From: Bacteroides congonensis
Lineage (GTDB): Bacteria; Bacteroidota; Bacteroidia; Bacteroidales; Bacteroidaceae
Length of the DNA stretch: 64,000 nucleotides
Direction of reading: 5' to 3'
NCBI RefSeq assembly: GCF_900130125.1
Contig: NZ_FQXY01000009.1
Span: forward strand, 186,001-250,000
This document shows positions 16,657-25,415 of this stretch, piece by piece (within the stretch, counting starts at the first letter, position 1; the number at the start of each line of letters is the position of its first letter). The notes under the pieces are model-generated. The model saw only the letters and a program-made list of their open reading frames with translations. It was not told the origin of the DNA and did not search any database. The position numbers were made by a program, and so were the translations under genes.

Positions 16657-18921
16657 ATGAAACGTATTTTATTAACTTACACACTTGCTTTCGCCCTTCT
16701 TCCCGTTTATGCGGGAGAAGGGGGAAGCCCTCCCACTAATAAGAATCTTTTGATAGATTATGTAGATCCCTTTATCGGGACTACAAATTTCGGAACTACC
16801 AATCCAGGTGCAATCTGTCCGAATGGTATGATGTCTGTGGTTCCTTTCAACGTGATGGGGTCTTCAGAGAATACATACGACAAAGACGCTCGATGGTGGT
16901 CTACGCCTTATGAATATACAAACTGTTTCTTTACCGGATATGCTCATGTAAATTTGAGTGGAGTCGGTTGTCCTGAGTTAGGCTCTTTATTATTGATGCC
17001 TACTACCGGAGAATTGAATGTGGATTATAAAGAATACGGCAGTAAATACAAGGATGAACAGGCTTCACCGGGTTATTACTCTAACTATCTGACCAAGTAT
17101 AATGTTAAGACGGAAGTGTCTGCCACTCCACGTACAAGTATCGCCCGTTTTACTTTCCCGAAAGGTAAAAGCCATATATTGCTGAATTTAGGAGAAGGAT
17201 TGACGAATGAAAGCGGTGCTATGCTTCGCCGTGTAAGCGATAGCGAAGTGGAAGGCGTAAAATTGCTTGGTACATTCTGCTATAATCCTCAAGCTGTATT
17301 TCCTATTTATTTCGTGATGCGGGTAAAAAAGACTCCTGCCGCGACCGGATATTGGAAGAAACAACGTCCGATGACGGGAGTGGAAGCCGAATGGGATCCG
17401 GATCAGGGAAAGTACAAACTGTATACCCGTTATGGAAAAGAAATAGCAGGCGATGATGTTGGCACTTATTTTTCTTTCGATACGGAAGAGGGTGAACAAG
17501 TGGAAGTGCAGATGGGCGTTTCATTTGTCAGTATAGAGAATGCCCGGCTGAATTTAGACCGTGAACAAGCGGGAAAGAATTTTGAGCAGATTCATGCTGA
17601 CGCGCGTGCAAAATGGAACGACGACTTGTCACGTATAACTGTAGAAGGTGGAACAGATGCACAGAAGACAGTATTTTATACGGCACTTTATCATTTGCTG
17701 ATTCATCCGAACATCCTGCAAGATGTCAATGGAGAATATCCGGCAATGGAAAGTGATAAGATTATGACAATAAAGGGCGACCGTTACACTGTATTCTCTC
17801 TTTGGGATACCTATCGTAATGTTCACCAATTGTTGACCCTTGTTTATCCGGAACGTCAAATGGAAATGGTTCGTACCATGCTTGATATGTATAGGGAACA
17901 CGGTTGGTTACCTAAATGGGAATTATATGGAAGAGAGACATTGACAATGGAGGGTGATCCCAGTATTCCGGTAATTGTAGACACGTGGATGAAAGGGTTG
18001 CGTGACTTTGACGTTGATTTGGCTTATGAAGCCATGTACAAATCTGCCACATTGCCGGGAGCGGAAAACTTGATGCGTCCGGATAATGATGATTATATGT
18101 CAAAAGGATACGTACCTCTTCGTGAACAATATGACAACTCCGTATCCCATGCGTTGGAATATTATATTGCAGACTTTGCGCTTTCACGCTTTGCTGAGGC
18201 TTTAGGTAAAAAGAAAGACGCGGAAATGTTCTATAAGCGTTCTTTAGGCTACAAGCATTATTATAGCAAGGAGTTCGGCACATTCCGTCCGATTCTTCCT
18301 GACGGTACTTTCTATAGTCCGTTTAATCCGAGACAAGGAGAGAATTTTGAACCGAATCCCGGTTTCCATGAAGGGAGTGCCTGGAACTATACATTCTATG
18401 TACCCCATGATGTATATGGGCTTGCCAAGTTGATGGGCGGAAAGAAACCTTTTATTGATAAGTTACAGATGGTTTTCGATGAGGGCCTTTATGATCCGGC
18501 TAATGAACCGGATATTGCCTATCCTCATTTATTCTCATACTTTAAAGGTGAAGAATGGCGTACGCAGAAAGAGACACAACGCCTGTTGGACAAGTATTTC
18601 ACAACGAAACCGGACGGTATTCCCGGGAATGATGACACAGGAACAATGTCCTCATGGGCTATCTTCAACATGATTGGTTTCTATCCGGATTGCCCGGGAC
18701 TGCCTGAATATACATTGACGACTCCGGTATTTGATAAGGTAATTATCCGTCTGGACCCGAAATGGTATAAAGAAAAAGAATTGGTGATTGAGACTAATCG
18801 TACTCAACCGGGAACTCTATATATTGATAAGGTGTTATTGAATGGAAAGAAGTTCAATAAATATCATATCACACATGATGAACTTGTTCATGGTCAACGC
18901 ATATTTTTTGATTTGAAGTAA
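16657..18921 (+). CDS. GH92 calcium-dependent exo-alpha-mannosidase
   Basis: A 754-residue secreted enzyme with a signal peptide ending near PVYAG. The GH92 hallmarks are in order: DYVDPFIGTTNFGTTNPGA at the N-terminal beta-sandwich, SLWDTYRNVH and HGWLPKWELYGRE in the (alpha/alpha)6 barrel, and GNDDTGTMSSWAIF at 657-670, which carries the conserved acidic residues. The family removes alpha-mannose by inversion with a Ca2+ ion. The linkage preference (1,2; 1,3; 1,4; 1,6) cannot be read here. It is likely periplasmic and trims the mannose arms of imported N-glycan before the Man-GlcNAc core goes to the MFS/GH130 step. A strong terminator follows. Confidence 0.95.
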   Translation: MKRILLTYTLAFALLPVYAGEGGSPPTNKNLLIDYVDPFIGTTNFGTTNPGAICPNGMMSVVPFNVMGSSENTYDKDARWWSTPYEYTNCFFTGYAHVNLSGVGCPELGSLLLMPTTGELNVDYKEYGSKYKDEQASPGYYSNYLTKYNVKTEVSATPRTSIARFTFPKGKSHILLNLGEGLTNESGAMLRRVSDSEVEGVKLLGTFCYNPQAVFPIYFVMRVKKTPAATGYWKKQRPMTGVEAEWDPDQGKYKLYTRYGKEIAGDDVGTYFSFDTEEGEQVEVQMGVSFVSIENARLNLDREQAGKNFEQIHADARAKWNDDLSRITVEGGTDAQKTVFYTALYHLLIHPNILQDVNGEYPAMESDKIMTIKGDRYTVFSLWDTYRNVHQLLTLVYPERQMEMVRTMLDMYREHGWLPKWELYGRETLTMEGDPSIPVIVDTWMKGLRDFDVDLAYEAMYKSATLPGAENLMRPDNDDYMSKGYVPLREQYDNSVSHALEYYIADFALSRFAEALGKKKDAEMFYKRSLGYKHYYSKEFGTFRPILPDGTFYSPFNPRQGENFEPNPGFHEGSAWNYTFYVPHDVYGLAKLMGGKKPFIDKLQMVFDEGLYDPANEPDIAYPHLFSYFKGEEWRTQKETQRLLDKYFTTKPDGIPGNDDTGTMSSWAIFNMIGFYPDCPGLPEYTLTTPVFDKVIIRLDPKWYKEKELVIETNRTQPGTLYIDKVLLNGKKFNKYHITHDELVHGQRIFFDLK

Positions 18922-18958
18922 CACACAGTGTTTCATAGGTATCGTTTTTGGGTTGACA

Positions 18959-18998
18959 GGGCTGTCGGACTTTTCAGAGTCCGGCAGCCCATTTTTTT
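18959..18998 (+). terminator. Intrinsic terminator after GH92
   Basis: The stem GGGCTGTCGGACT / AGTCCGGCAGCCC has one G-T pair and is followed by a run of eight T. It lies 38 bp past the GH92 stop and ends the GH163-GH92 gene group. Confidence 0.88.
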
Positions 18999-19029
18999 TA
19001 CATTTATCTTTGCTGTTATCCCCCATAAA

Positions 19030-19117
19030 AAGAGTGACGGTATACGCGCGATATAGCGTCACTATATGGATGGAATAGCGTCACTATCCGGGTCGGATAC
19101 CGTCATAATACTGTTTT
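19030..19117 (+). repeat. Four-unit direct repeat with 22-bp period
   Basis: Unit starts are 19030, 19052, 19074 and 19096. The two central units share ATAGCGTCACTAT exactly. The last has ATACCGTCATAAT, and the first is degenerate and carries the core in inverted form (AGTGACGGTATA). Units have short dyads (ATAG/CTAT). The spacing is two helical turns, as for protein-binding sites on one DNA face. Confidence 0.7.
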
Positions 19118-19222
19118 CTTGTTTATCTGCTCTTTCTTCTTTTATTTATTCTCTGTTACATAAGCGATTACAAAACCTTCCTTTATTCGTCTACTATACA
19201 AATAGCATATAATAGAATTAAA

Positions 19223-20113
19223 ATGAAAAAGAATTTATTCGGACATATCTTTTGGATACTGATATTGATGGAATGTTTTCCTTTGTTGGCTGTTGCTACA
19301 TCGCAGCAAAAAGAACAACGTTATAAGATTGCCGTATGTGACTGGATGATTTTGAAGCGTCAGAAGATAGGTTCGTTCCAGTTGGTACATGAGTTGAATG
19401 GTGATGGTGTGGAACTGGACATGGGCGGTCTTGGAAAAAGGGAAATGTTTGATAACAAACTGCGCGAACCTCATTTTCAGCAATTGTTTCGTGAAACTGC
19501 CCGGAAGTTCCAATTGGAAGTTCCCTCTGTGGCTATGTCCGGATTCTATGGTCAGTCTTTCCTGGAACGTACCAATTATAAGGAACTGGTACAGGATTGC
19601 TTGAATGCAATGAAAGTGATGAATGCCAAAGTCGCTTTTCTTCCGTTAGGTGGAATAAAGGTAGGTTGGGAAGCGAAACCGGAACTGCGTGCAGAAGTGG
19701 TGAAGCGTTTGAAAACAGTAGGGGATATGGCTGCTTCTGAAGGAGTTGTTATTGGTATTGAAACTCAGTTGGACGCTAAAGGAGATGTAAGATTACTGAA
19801 AGAAATTAATTCCCCCGGTATTAAAATCTATTTTAAATTCCAGAATGCATTAGAGAATGGAAGAGATTTGTGTAAAGAGCTCAAGATTCTGGGGAAAAAG
19901 AGAATCTGCCAGATCCACTGTACAGATACCGATGGGGTAACTCTGCCTTTTAATAAGAGATTAGATATGGATAAGGTCAAAAAGACACTCGATAAGATGG
20001 GATGGAGCGGATGGCTGGTTGTGGAACGTTCACGAGATAAAGAGGACGTGCGGAATGTGAAGAAGAATTATGGAACGAACATAAAGTATTTGAAAGAGGT
20101 GTTCCAACAGTAG
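19223..20113 (+). CDS. Sugar phosphate isomerase/epimerase-like TIM-barrel protein, exported
   Basis: A 296-residue AP-endonuclease-2/xylose-isomerase-like TIM barrel. The first ~26 residues are a signal peptide (ILILMECFPLLAVATS), so the protein probably works in the periplasm or as a secreted protein, unlike ordinary cytoplasmic isomerases. Motifs include VAFLPLGGIKVG, VIGIETQLDAKGDVRLLKEI (the Glu is a likely metal ligand), ICQIHCTDTDG and WSGWLVVERSRD. Substrate and reaction are unknown. It stands alone between two terminators, after an unusual repeat array, and is next to both the N-glycan and the pectin genes. Confidence 0.75.
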   Translation: MKKNLFGHIFWILILMECFPLLAVATSQQKEQRYKIAVCDWMILKRQKIGSFQLVHELNGDGVELDMGGLGKREMFDNKLREPHFQQLFRETARKFQLEVPSVAMSGFYGQSFLERTNYKELVQDCLNAMKVMNAKVAFLPLGGIKVGWEAKPELRAEVVKRLKTVGDMAASEGVVIGIETQLDAKGDVRLLKEINSPGIKIYFKFQNALENGRDLCKELKILGKKRICQIHCTDTDGVTLPFNKRLDMDKVKKTLDKMGWSGWLVVERSRDKEDVRNVKKNYGTNIKYLKEVFQQ

Positions 20114-20152
20114 TACACTTTGTTATTAGATTGGAATTTTTATCATATTAAG

Positions 20153-20189
20153 AATCCGGACTTATATATTAAGTTCGGATTTTTTTTGT
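20153..20189 (+). terminator. Intrinsic terminator after the TIM-barrel gene
   Basis: The stem AATCCGGACTT / AAGTTCGGATT, with a 7-base loop and a T tract, begins 40 bp past the stop codon. Confidence 0.85.
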
Positions 20190-20550
20190 TTTTAAAAACG
20201 TCCCGGATCAAGCCTGTAACCATTCTTTTTCTATTAAATTCATTATTTCCATTATGGTATTAATCTGGAATTTTTGGATGAATTATAGGAAGATATAACT
20301 TGCAACAAAGAAAGTTATTACCATATAAAATGCGTTCAGAAAAAAAAGTTCACGTTTATTTAATTTTTATACTTTTTATGTGATTACATTTTCTTCAGTT
20401 GTTCGTCCTGTTTGTGTATATAGAAAAAGAAGATTATAGTCTTTATGAATCTGAAGTGAATATCTTTTTTTTAGATGCAAGTATTTATTTGAAATATTTT
20501 TTAAGACTGAAGATAGTATGTATTATTTTTGTTTAATTAAAATTTAATCT
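20190..20550 (+). promoter_or_regulatory. Leader and promoter region of the pectin SusCD operon
   Basis: This AT-rich stretch of about 360 bp has no convincing reading frame. A perfect -7 box TATTTTTG lies at 20524-20531, only about 20 bp before the ATG at 20551, which would leave a 5' leader of roughly a dozen bases. A TTTG at 20488-20491 is too far upstream (32 bp) to be a normal -33 element. The length of the gap suits binding of a hybrid two-component regulator, but no site was recognised. Confidence 0.55.
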
Positions 20551-21990
20551 ATGAAGAGTAAAGTAAAGATTAAAAAGACGGTTGTCGAAAGTTTAGTTTG
20601 CTTGTCGATGATTCTTTCAGTTGGCTCTTGTGCGGGAGATGGGTTTGATGAAGAAACCTTTTCGGGAGGTGTGCAAGGAGCACAATTGAAATCTCCGGAA
20701 GCATCAGAGGTGGCTTTTGCCAAACTTCCGGGTACTAATAATGTAAAGGTTACTTGGCCTGTGGTTATGGGAGCGGGGGGATACCGATTTTCCTTATATA
20801 TTGTAGATGATCCGACTAATCCGGTTGTGGTAGTAAAGGATAGTGTTATAGATGGTTCGTCTGTGGTGTGTCCTTATATAGAGGATACTAACTATAAAGC
20901 AGAAATTATCACGTTGGGGAATGATAAGTTGAATAACACGGCTTCTACTACACCTGCCGAGCCTACATGGACGACACTTGTTCCAGCAACGATTGTTCCT
21001 TCTGGAGATTTAACTGCATGGTTTACAAATAATCCGATTACCACAGGTAAAGATGTAGAAGTGGCATACGAGTTGGAAGCTGGTGGCGAATATACGATTT
21101 CAGGCAATTTGGATTTCGGTATAAACAATGTGCAATTGCGTGGAAACAAACTGAATCATGCAAAAGTGAAGTTTACAGGTGCAGACAGTAAAATATTAAC
21201 GAGTGGGGGTGGATTGGCTTTGAAGTTTATAGATTTTGATTGCGATCTTGCTACAACAGGAATATTTTTGGGATTCGGTGATATTGTTCCGGGAGAATTG
21301 GAAACATTTGAGGCATGGGGAATTATTTCTCCCATTATAACAAATCCGATCATGATTCAATCTTGTAATATCAAGAATGTTAGAAATAAATTTATTGATA
21401 TTAATGGAAAGAGTTATGCGGTACAGAATCTTATCATTAGAGACTGTGTTGTCGAATCTTACCAGAAAGTTGATTTTATAAATTTCAATAAAGACATGGC
21501 TTTCGTAAAAGATATGGAAATCAGTAATTCTACTTTCTATAGTCACCTTCAATCAGGTAACCGTTTTATACGGCATTCAGGTGCAAATGCGCAGAATGTA
21601 CCGGGTTGGTCAACCGGAAGTATGAAATTCTTGAATAACACTTTCTACAATATATCATACTCCGGACAGAGTTTTAATGGAAATGGTTGGAAAAAAGACT
21701 TCAACTCAGTCGTGTCAAAGAATAATATTTTTTGTGATTCTTTTAATGGGCAATTCAATCAGCGTATCAGAGTGCAGAGTACTACAGTGGCAATGACTTT
21801 TGGAGATAACTGTTACTGGTATAATGGGGGAATTCCGGTGAATGAAACAACTGGTCGTGGAGAAGGTGACAAGACAACTTCTGCTTATAATGTAGATCCC
21901 GGATTTGCCAATCCTGTTAAAGGAGATTTCACTCCGAGTGCGCCAGAGATACGTGCTCATGCAAGTGGTGATCCGCGTTGGCTAAATTAA
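20551..21990 (+). CDS. Surface glycan-binding lipoprotein, FN3-like plus beta-helix (DUF4957/DUF5123-type)
   Basis: A 479-residue lipoprotein (signal ending LSVGSC). About 45-145 is a fibronectin-III-like domain (NVKVTWPVVMGAGGYRFSLY). About 160-330 is a right-handed beta-helix (ILTSGGGLALKFIDFDCD). The C-terminal ~140 residues (NNTFYNISYSGQS; YNVDPGFANPVKGDF) resemble DUF5123. Proteins of this build sit next to SusC/SusD in pectin loci and bind polysaccharide. It is the first gene of the operon and lies 29 bp before susC. No catalytic acidic cluster typical of pectate lyases was seen, so binding is more likely than cleavage. Confidence 0.8.
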   Translation: MKSKVKIKKTVVESLVCLSMILSVGSCAGDGFDEETFSGGVQGAQLKSPEASEVAFAKLPGTNNVKVTWPVVMGAGGYRFSLYIVDDPTNPVVVVKDSVIDGSSVVCPYIEDTNYKAEIITLGNDKLNNTASTTPAEPTWTTLVPATIVPSGDLTAWFTNNPITTGKDVEVAYELEAGGEYTISGNLDFGINNVQLRGNKLNHAKVKFTGADSKILTSGGGLALKFIDFDCDLATTGIFLGFGDIVPGELETFEAWGIISPIITNPIMIQSCNIKNVRNKFIDINGKSYAVQNLIIRDCVVESYQKVDFINFNKDMAFVKDMEISNSTFYSHLQSGNRFIRHSGANAQNVPGWSTGSMKFLNNTFYNISYSGQSFNGNGWKKDFNSVVSKNNIFCDSFNGQFNQRIRVQSTTVAMTFGDNCYWYNGGIPVNETTGRGEGDKTTSAYNVDPGFANPVKGDFTPSAPEIRAHASGDPRWLN

Positions 21991-22019
21991 AAAGATTATA
22001 AATCTAGAAAACGATAAAG

Positions 22020-25000
22020 ATGAAACTTAAGAATATACTTAGAATTAGTTTTGGTCTGTATCTTGCTTTTGTAATGGTCATGCCTGCGATAGCACAGAAT
22101 ACTAAAACTTTCAAAGGGGTTGTTCTGGACGAGACTGAACAACCTATTATTGGGGCTGCCGTAAAAGTAGTGGGAACAACTATAGGAACAATTACAGATT
22201 TTGATGGAAATTTTGCATTGAATGTTCCTGATGGTAAGGAAGTAGAGATATCTTATATAGGATATGTGACGCAGCATTTTTCTGCACCTTTCAAACTGAC
22301 AAAAATCATAATGAAAGAGGATACTCAGCAATTGGACGAGGTGGTTGTGGTAGGCTATGGTACACAGAAAAAAGCACATTTAACTGGTGCTATTGCTACT
22401 GTACCCGTTGATGAGATTCAAGATATTTCAAGCGGTAGTTTGGCTAATACATTGAGCGGTTTGGTGAATGGAGTATCTGTTAGCGGAGGTGATACTCGTC
22501 CAGGGCAGAACGCAACAATTACCATTCGTCAGAATAGTGCACTGGAAAATATGGGAAACTCAAATCTGCAACCATTGTACGTTATCGATGGATATATTTA
22601 TCCTACAGAAGTGAAAGTAGGAAATTCTTATACTAATTTGGGTGCGGAAGCATTTAATAATTTAGATCCGTCAGTAGTAGAAAGTATTTCTATTTTAAAG
22701 GATGCTTCGGCAGCAGTGTATGGTGCCCGTGCAGCGAATGGTGTTATTCTGGTAACTACTAAAAAGGGGAAATTGGGAACCCCGAAAATCTCATATAGTG
22801 GGACATTTGGTATTACTGATGAAGTATCCCGTCCGAAAATGTTGAGTGCATACGAATATGGTAAATTGTGGAATGCAGTACGTATGGCTGATCCGACTGA
22901 GACTGGTATTGATCCTTTAAGAGCCATTTTTCAGCAAGATGAGTTGAATGCTATGAAGGGGTTGAATTATGATCTTTTGGATAAATATTGGGAATCTGCG
23001 TTGACACAACAGCATAGTGTGAATTTGAGTGGTGCTACTGAAAGGGCTAGTTATTTTGCTGGAATTTCTTATTTTGACCAGGATGGTAATTTAGGTAAGC
23101 TGGATTACAACCGTTGGAATTATCGTGCCGGTATTGATGTGAAGATTAGCAAATGGGTGAAGGCGAATGTGCAAGTTTCAGGTGATTATGGAAAGAAGAA
23201 TACTCCCTTGAATCAGGTGGGCGGTTCATCTGCTGAAAAGGATTACAATACGCTTCTGACGCACCCATATTATATACCTGAATATGTGGGTGAACATGCG
23301 GTGGCTGCTTATGGTCCCACAAACTCACAGGTTAGTAATATACAAAATTATAATTTCAATGTACTTCAGAATAATGGAGACTATAGACGGAATATGACGT
23401 CTAATATGAATATTAATGCTGGGCTAGAATATGACTTCGGGTGGAATAAATGGCTGAAAGGCTTGAAATTGAAGTTTACTTATTCGAAGAGTATCAATAC
23501 TAATAAGACGAATGATTATGGTACTTCATACGAACTTTATTACATGGAGACCCGTGCAGGTAGTGGACAGCATTTATATACTCCAATTGATGGTGCGGAT
23601 AATAGTGCGTTTGAAAACTCCAATTTCTTCTATGCAAATAGTGGCAAACCGGTAATTAACTCCAGTACAAGTGATATAACCGGATATTTGTCTCGTGCTA
23701 TGACTCGTTCGGATAATTATCAGATGAATTTTATGGCAACTTATAACCGTGATTTCGGATTGCATTCAGTAGGAGCTTTGTTCTCTATTGAAAAGTCAGA
23801 ATCAGAGACTGAATATTTGTATGGTATGGTTACTAATCCGTATGAATTTACTACAGGACAATCGAATTCGGTAGACTGGAATAGTACACCAAGTACGGAC
23901 TTTACTCGTTTTGAATCTGGTAATTTGTCTTATATCGGACGTTTGAATTATTCGTATGATAATAAATATTTATTAGAATTTCTGCTTCGTTCGGACTCAT
24001 CTACTAAATTTGCTCCTGAAAATTATTGGGGATTTTTCCCGTCAGTATCTGCTGGTTGGGTAGTATCGCAGGAAGAATGGTTTACCCGGAATGTGAAGTG
24101 GATTGATTATTTGAAAGTACGTGCATCTTTCGGTTTGACAGGGCGTGATAATACAGAACCATGGAAATGGTTACAGACTTACGGAACAGATAAAGATAAA
24201 GGTCCTGTATTCGGAACAGGTATGACTTCTAATGCAGGCAGTCACCTCACGATGAATAAAAACAATGCAGCTATCAACCGGGATGCTCATTGGGACAAGT
24301 CTTATAAAGGCAATTTCGGAATTGATCTAAATGTACTTAATAACCGATTGTCCTTCAATGTGGATGCTTATTATGAATGGAATCGTGAAATGTTGCTTAG
24401 TTATAATGCATCGGTTCCTTCTACAGTAGGCGCTAATTCAGCCAAAGTGAACTATGGCGAAATGAATGCTTATGGTATTGAATTGTCTGCGACATGGAGA
24501 GATAAAATCGGTAAGGATTTCAAATATAAGATTCAGTTGAATACCGGTCTTAGTGATAATGAGATTCTCGTGAGAGACTGGGATACAAATCCGACATATA
24601 AGAGTTATAGGAAAGGCGATCGTCTCGATTTGGGTACATGGGGTATGCAGTGTATCGGTATGTTCCGCAGCTATCAGGATATAGACGAGTATTTTACTAA
24701 ATATAACATCACTTCTTACATGGGTTATGCAAAAGAAGATGTAAAACCTGGTATGTTAATTTATAAAGACGTACGAGGAGAAAGACAGGCAGATGGTACG
24801 TATGCAGCACCGGATGGAGTGGTAAGTGCAGAAAATGACCAGGTACGATTATCGAACCGGAATAACCCTTACAGTATGACGATGAATCTCAATGCTGAAT
24901 GGAAGGGAATTTCTTTGACTGCCCAGTTTAACGCAAGCTGGGGTGGTTATAGCTTCTTGCCTGACGATGCGATCTCTTTGGGAAATCAGGGTACATCGGC

Positions 25001-25406
25001 TAATAATTATAATGACTTGGAATACGCAAATATGCCTTCGTTCTGGAACACAGATAATATGTTTGTATACAATGACGTAGTGGATGCGGCAGGCAATGTA
25101 GTCGTGAAAGCCAATCGCAACGGTAAATATCCGAACTTGCGGTGGAGTAGTGTGAATGCCCAGAAATCTTCTTATTGGAGAATAAGCGGAACACGTATCA
25201 AGTTGAATCGTTTGACATTAGCATATCGTATACCATCAAAATATACAAAGATGTTGGGAATCGAAAGTTGCCGCTTCAACGTAACAGGACAGAATTTGTT
25301 AAGTTTCTATAATCCCTATCCAGACAACTTCATTGATCCGATGACTATTTATGGTAATTATCCTACGCTGCGCAAATTTACGATTGGTGTTAATTTAACA
25401 TTCTAA
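22020..25406 (+). CDS. SusC/RagA-family TonB-dependent receptor (pectin locus)
   Basis: A 1,128-residue outer-membrane transporter. After the signal peptide (PAIAQ, about 26) comes a carboxypeptidase-regulatory-like domain (GVVLDETEQPIIGAAV), the TonB box (LDEVVVVGYGTQKK), the plug (ILKDASAAVYGARAANGVILVTT) and the barrel, which ends in GVNLTF. There is no STN domain, unlike the susC pair at the left end. It is therefore presumably controlled by a hybrid two-component system rather than an anti-sigma factor. It sits in the order binding protein, SusC, SusD. The candidate substrate is a pectic oligosaccharide, from the neighbouring enzymes. Confidence 0.95.
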   Translation: MKLKNILRISFGLYLAFVMVMPAIAQNTKTFKGVVLDETEQPIIGAAVKVVGTTIGTITDFDGNFALNVPDGKEVEISYIGYVTQHFSAPFKLTKIIMKEDTQQLDEVVVVGYGTQKKAHLTGAIATVPVDEIQDISSGSLANTLSGLVNGVSVSGGDTRPGQNATITIRQNSALENMGNSNLQPLYVIDGYIYPTEVKVGNSYTNLGAEAFNNLDPSVVESISILKDASAAVYGARAANGVILVTTKKGKLGTPKISYSGTFGITDEVSRPKMLSAYEYGKLWNAVRMADPTETGIDPLRAIFQQDELNAMKGLNYDLLDKYWESALTQQHSVNLSGATERASYFAGISYFDQDGNLGKLDYNRWNYRAGIDVKISKWVKANVQVSGDYGKKNTPLNQVGGSSAEKDYNTLLTHPYYIPEYVGEHAVAAYGPTNSQVSNIQNYNFNVLQNNGDYRRNMTSNMNINAGLEYDFGWNKWLKGLKLKFTYSKSINTNKTNDYGTSYELYYMETRAGSGQHLYTPIDGADNSAFENSNFFYANSGKPVINSSTSDITGYLSRAMTRSDNYQMNFMATYNRDFGLHSVGALFSIEKSESETEYLYGMVTNPYEFTTGQSNSVDWNSTPSTDFTRFESGNLSYIGRLNYSYDNKYLLEFLLRSDSSTKFAPENYWGFFPSVSAGWVVSQEEWFTRNVKWIDYLKVRASFGLTGRDNTEPWKWLQTYGTDKDKGPVFGTGMTSNAGSHLTMNKNNAAINRDAHWDKSYKGNFGIDLNVLNNRLSFNVDAYYEWNREMLLSYNASVPSTVGANSAKVNYGEMNAYGIELSATWRDKIGKDFKYKIQLNTGLSDNEILVRDWDTNPTYKSYRKGDRLDLGTWGMQCIGMFRSYQDIDEYFTKYNITSYMGYAKEDVKPGMLIYKDVRGERQADGTYAAPDGVVSAENDQVRLSNRNNPYSMTMNLNAEWKGISLTAQFNASWGGYSFLPDDAISLGNQGTSANNYNDLEYANMPSFWNTDNMFVYNDVVDAAGNVVVKANRNGKYPNLRWSSVNAQKSSYWRISGTRIKLNRLTLAYRIPSKYTKMLGIESCRFNVTGQNLLSFYNPYPDNFIDPMTIYGNYPTLRKFTIGVNLTF

Positions 25407-25415
25407 AAGAATAGT

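Larger units (their letters stand above)
18922..19222. other. Intergenic region with terminator, -7 box and repeat array
   Basis: This 301-bp gap holds the GH92 terminator (18959-18998), a TATCTTTG box on the plus strand (19005-19012) and a 22-bp-period array (19030-19117). About 105 bp of pyrimidine-rich leader precedes the next gene. No -33 element lies at the usual distance from the box. If that box is used, the array would be in the 5' untranslated region of the next gene rather than upstream of its promoter. Confidence 0.5.
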
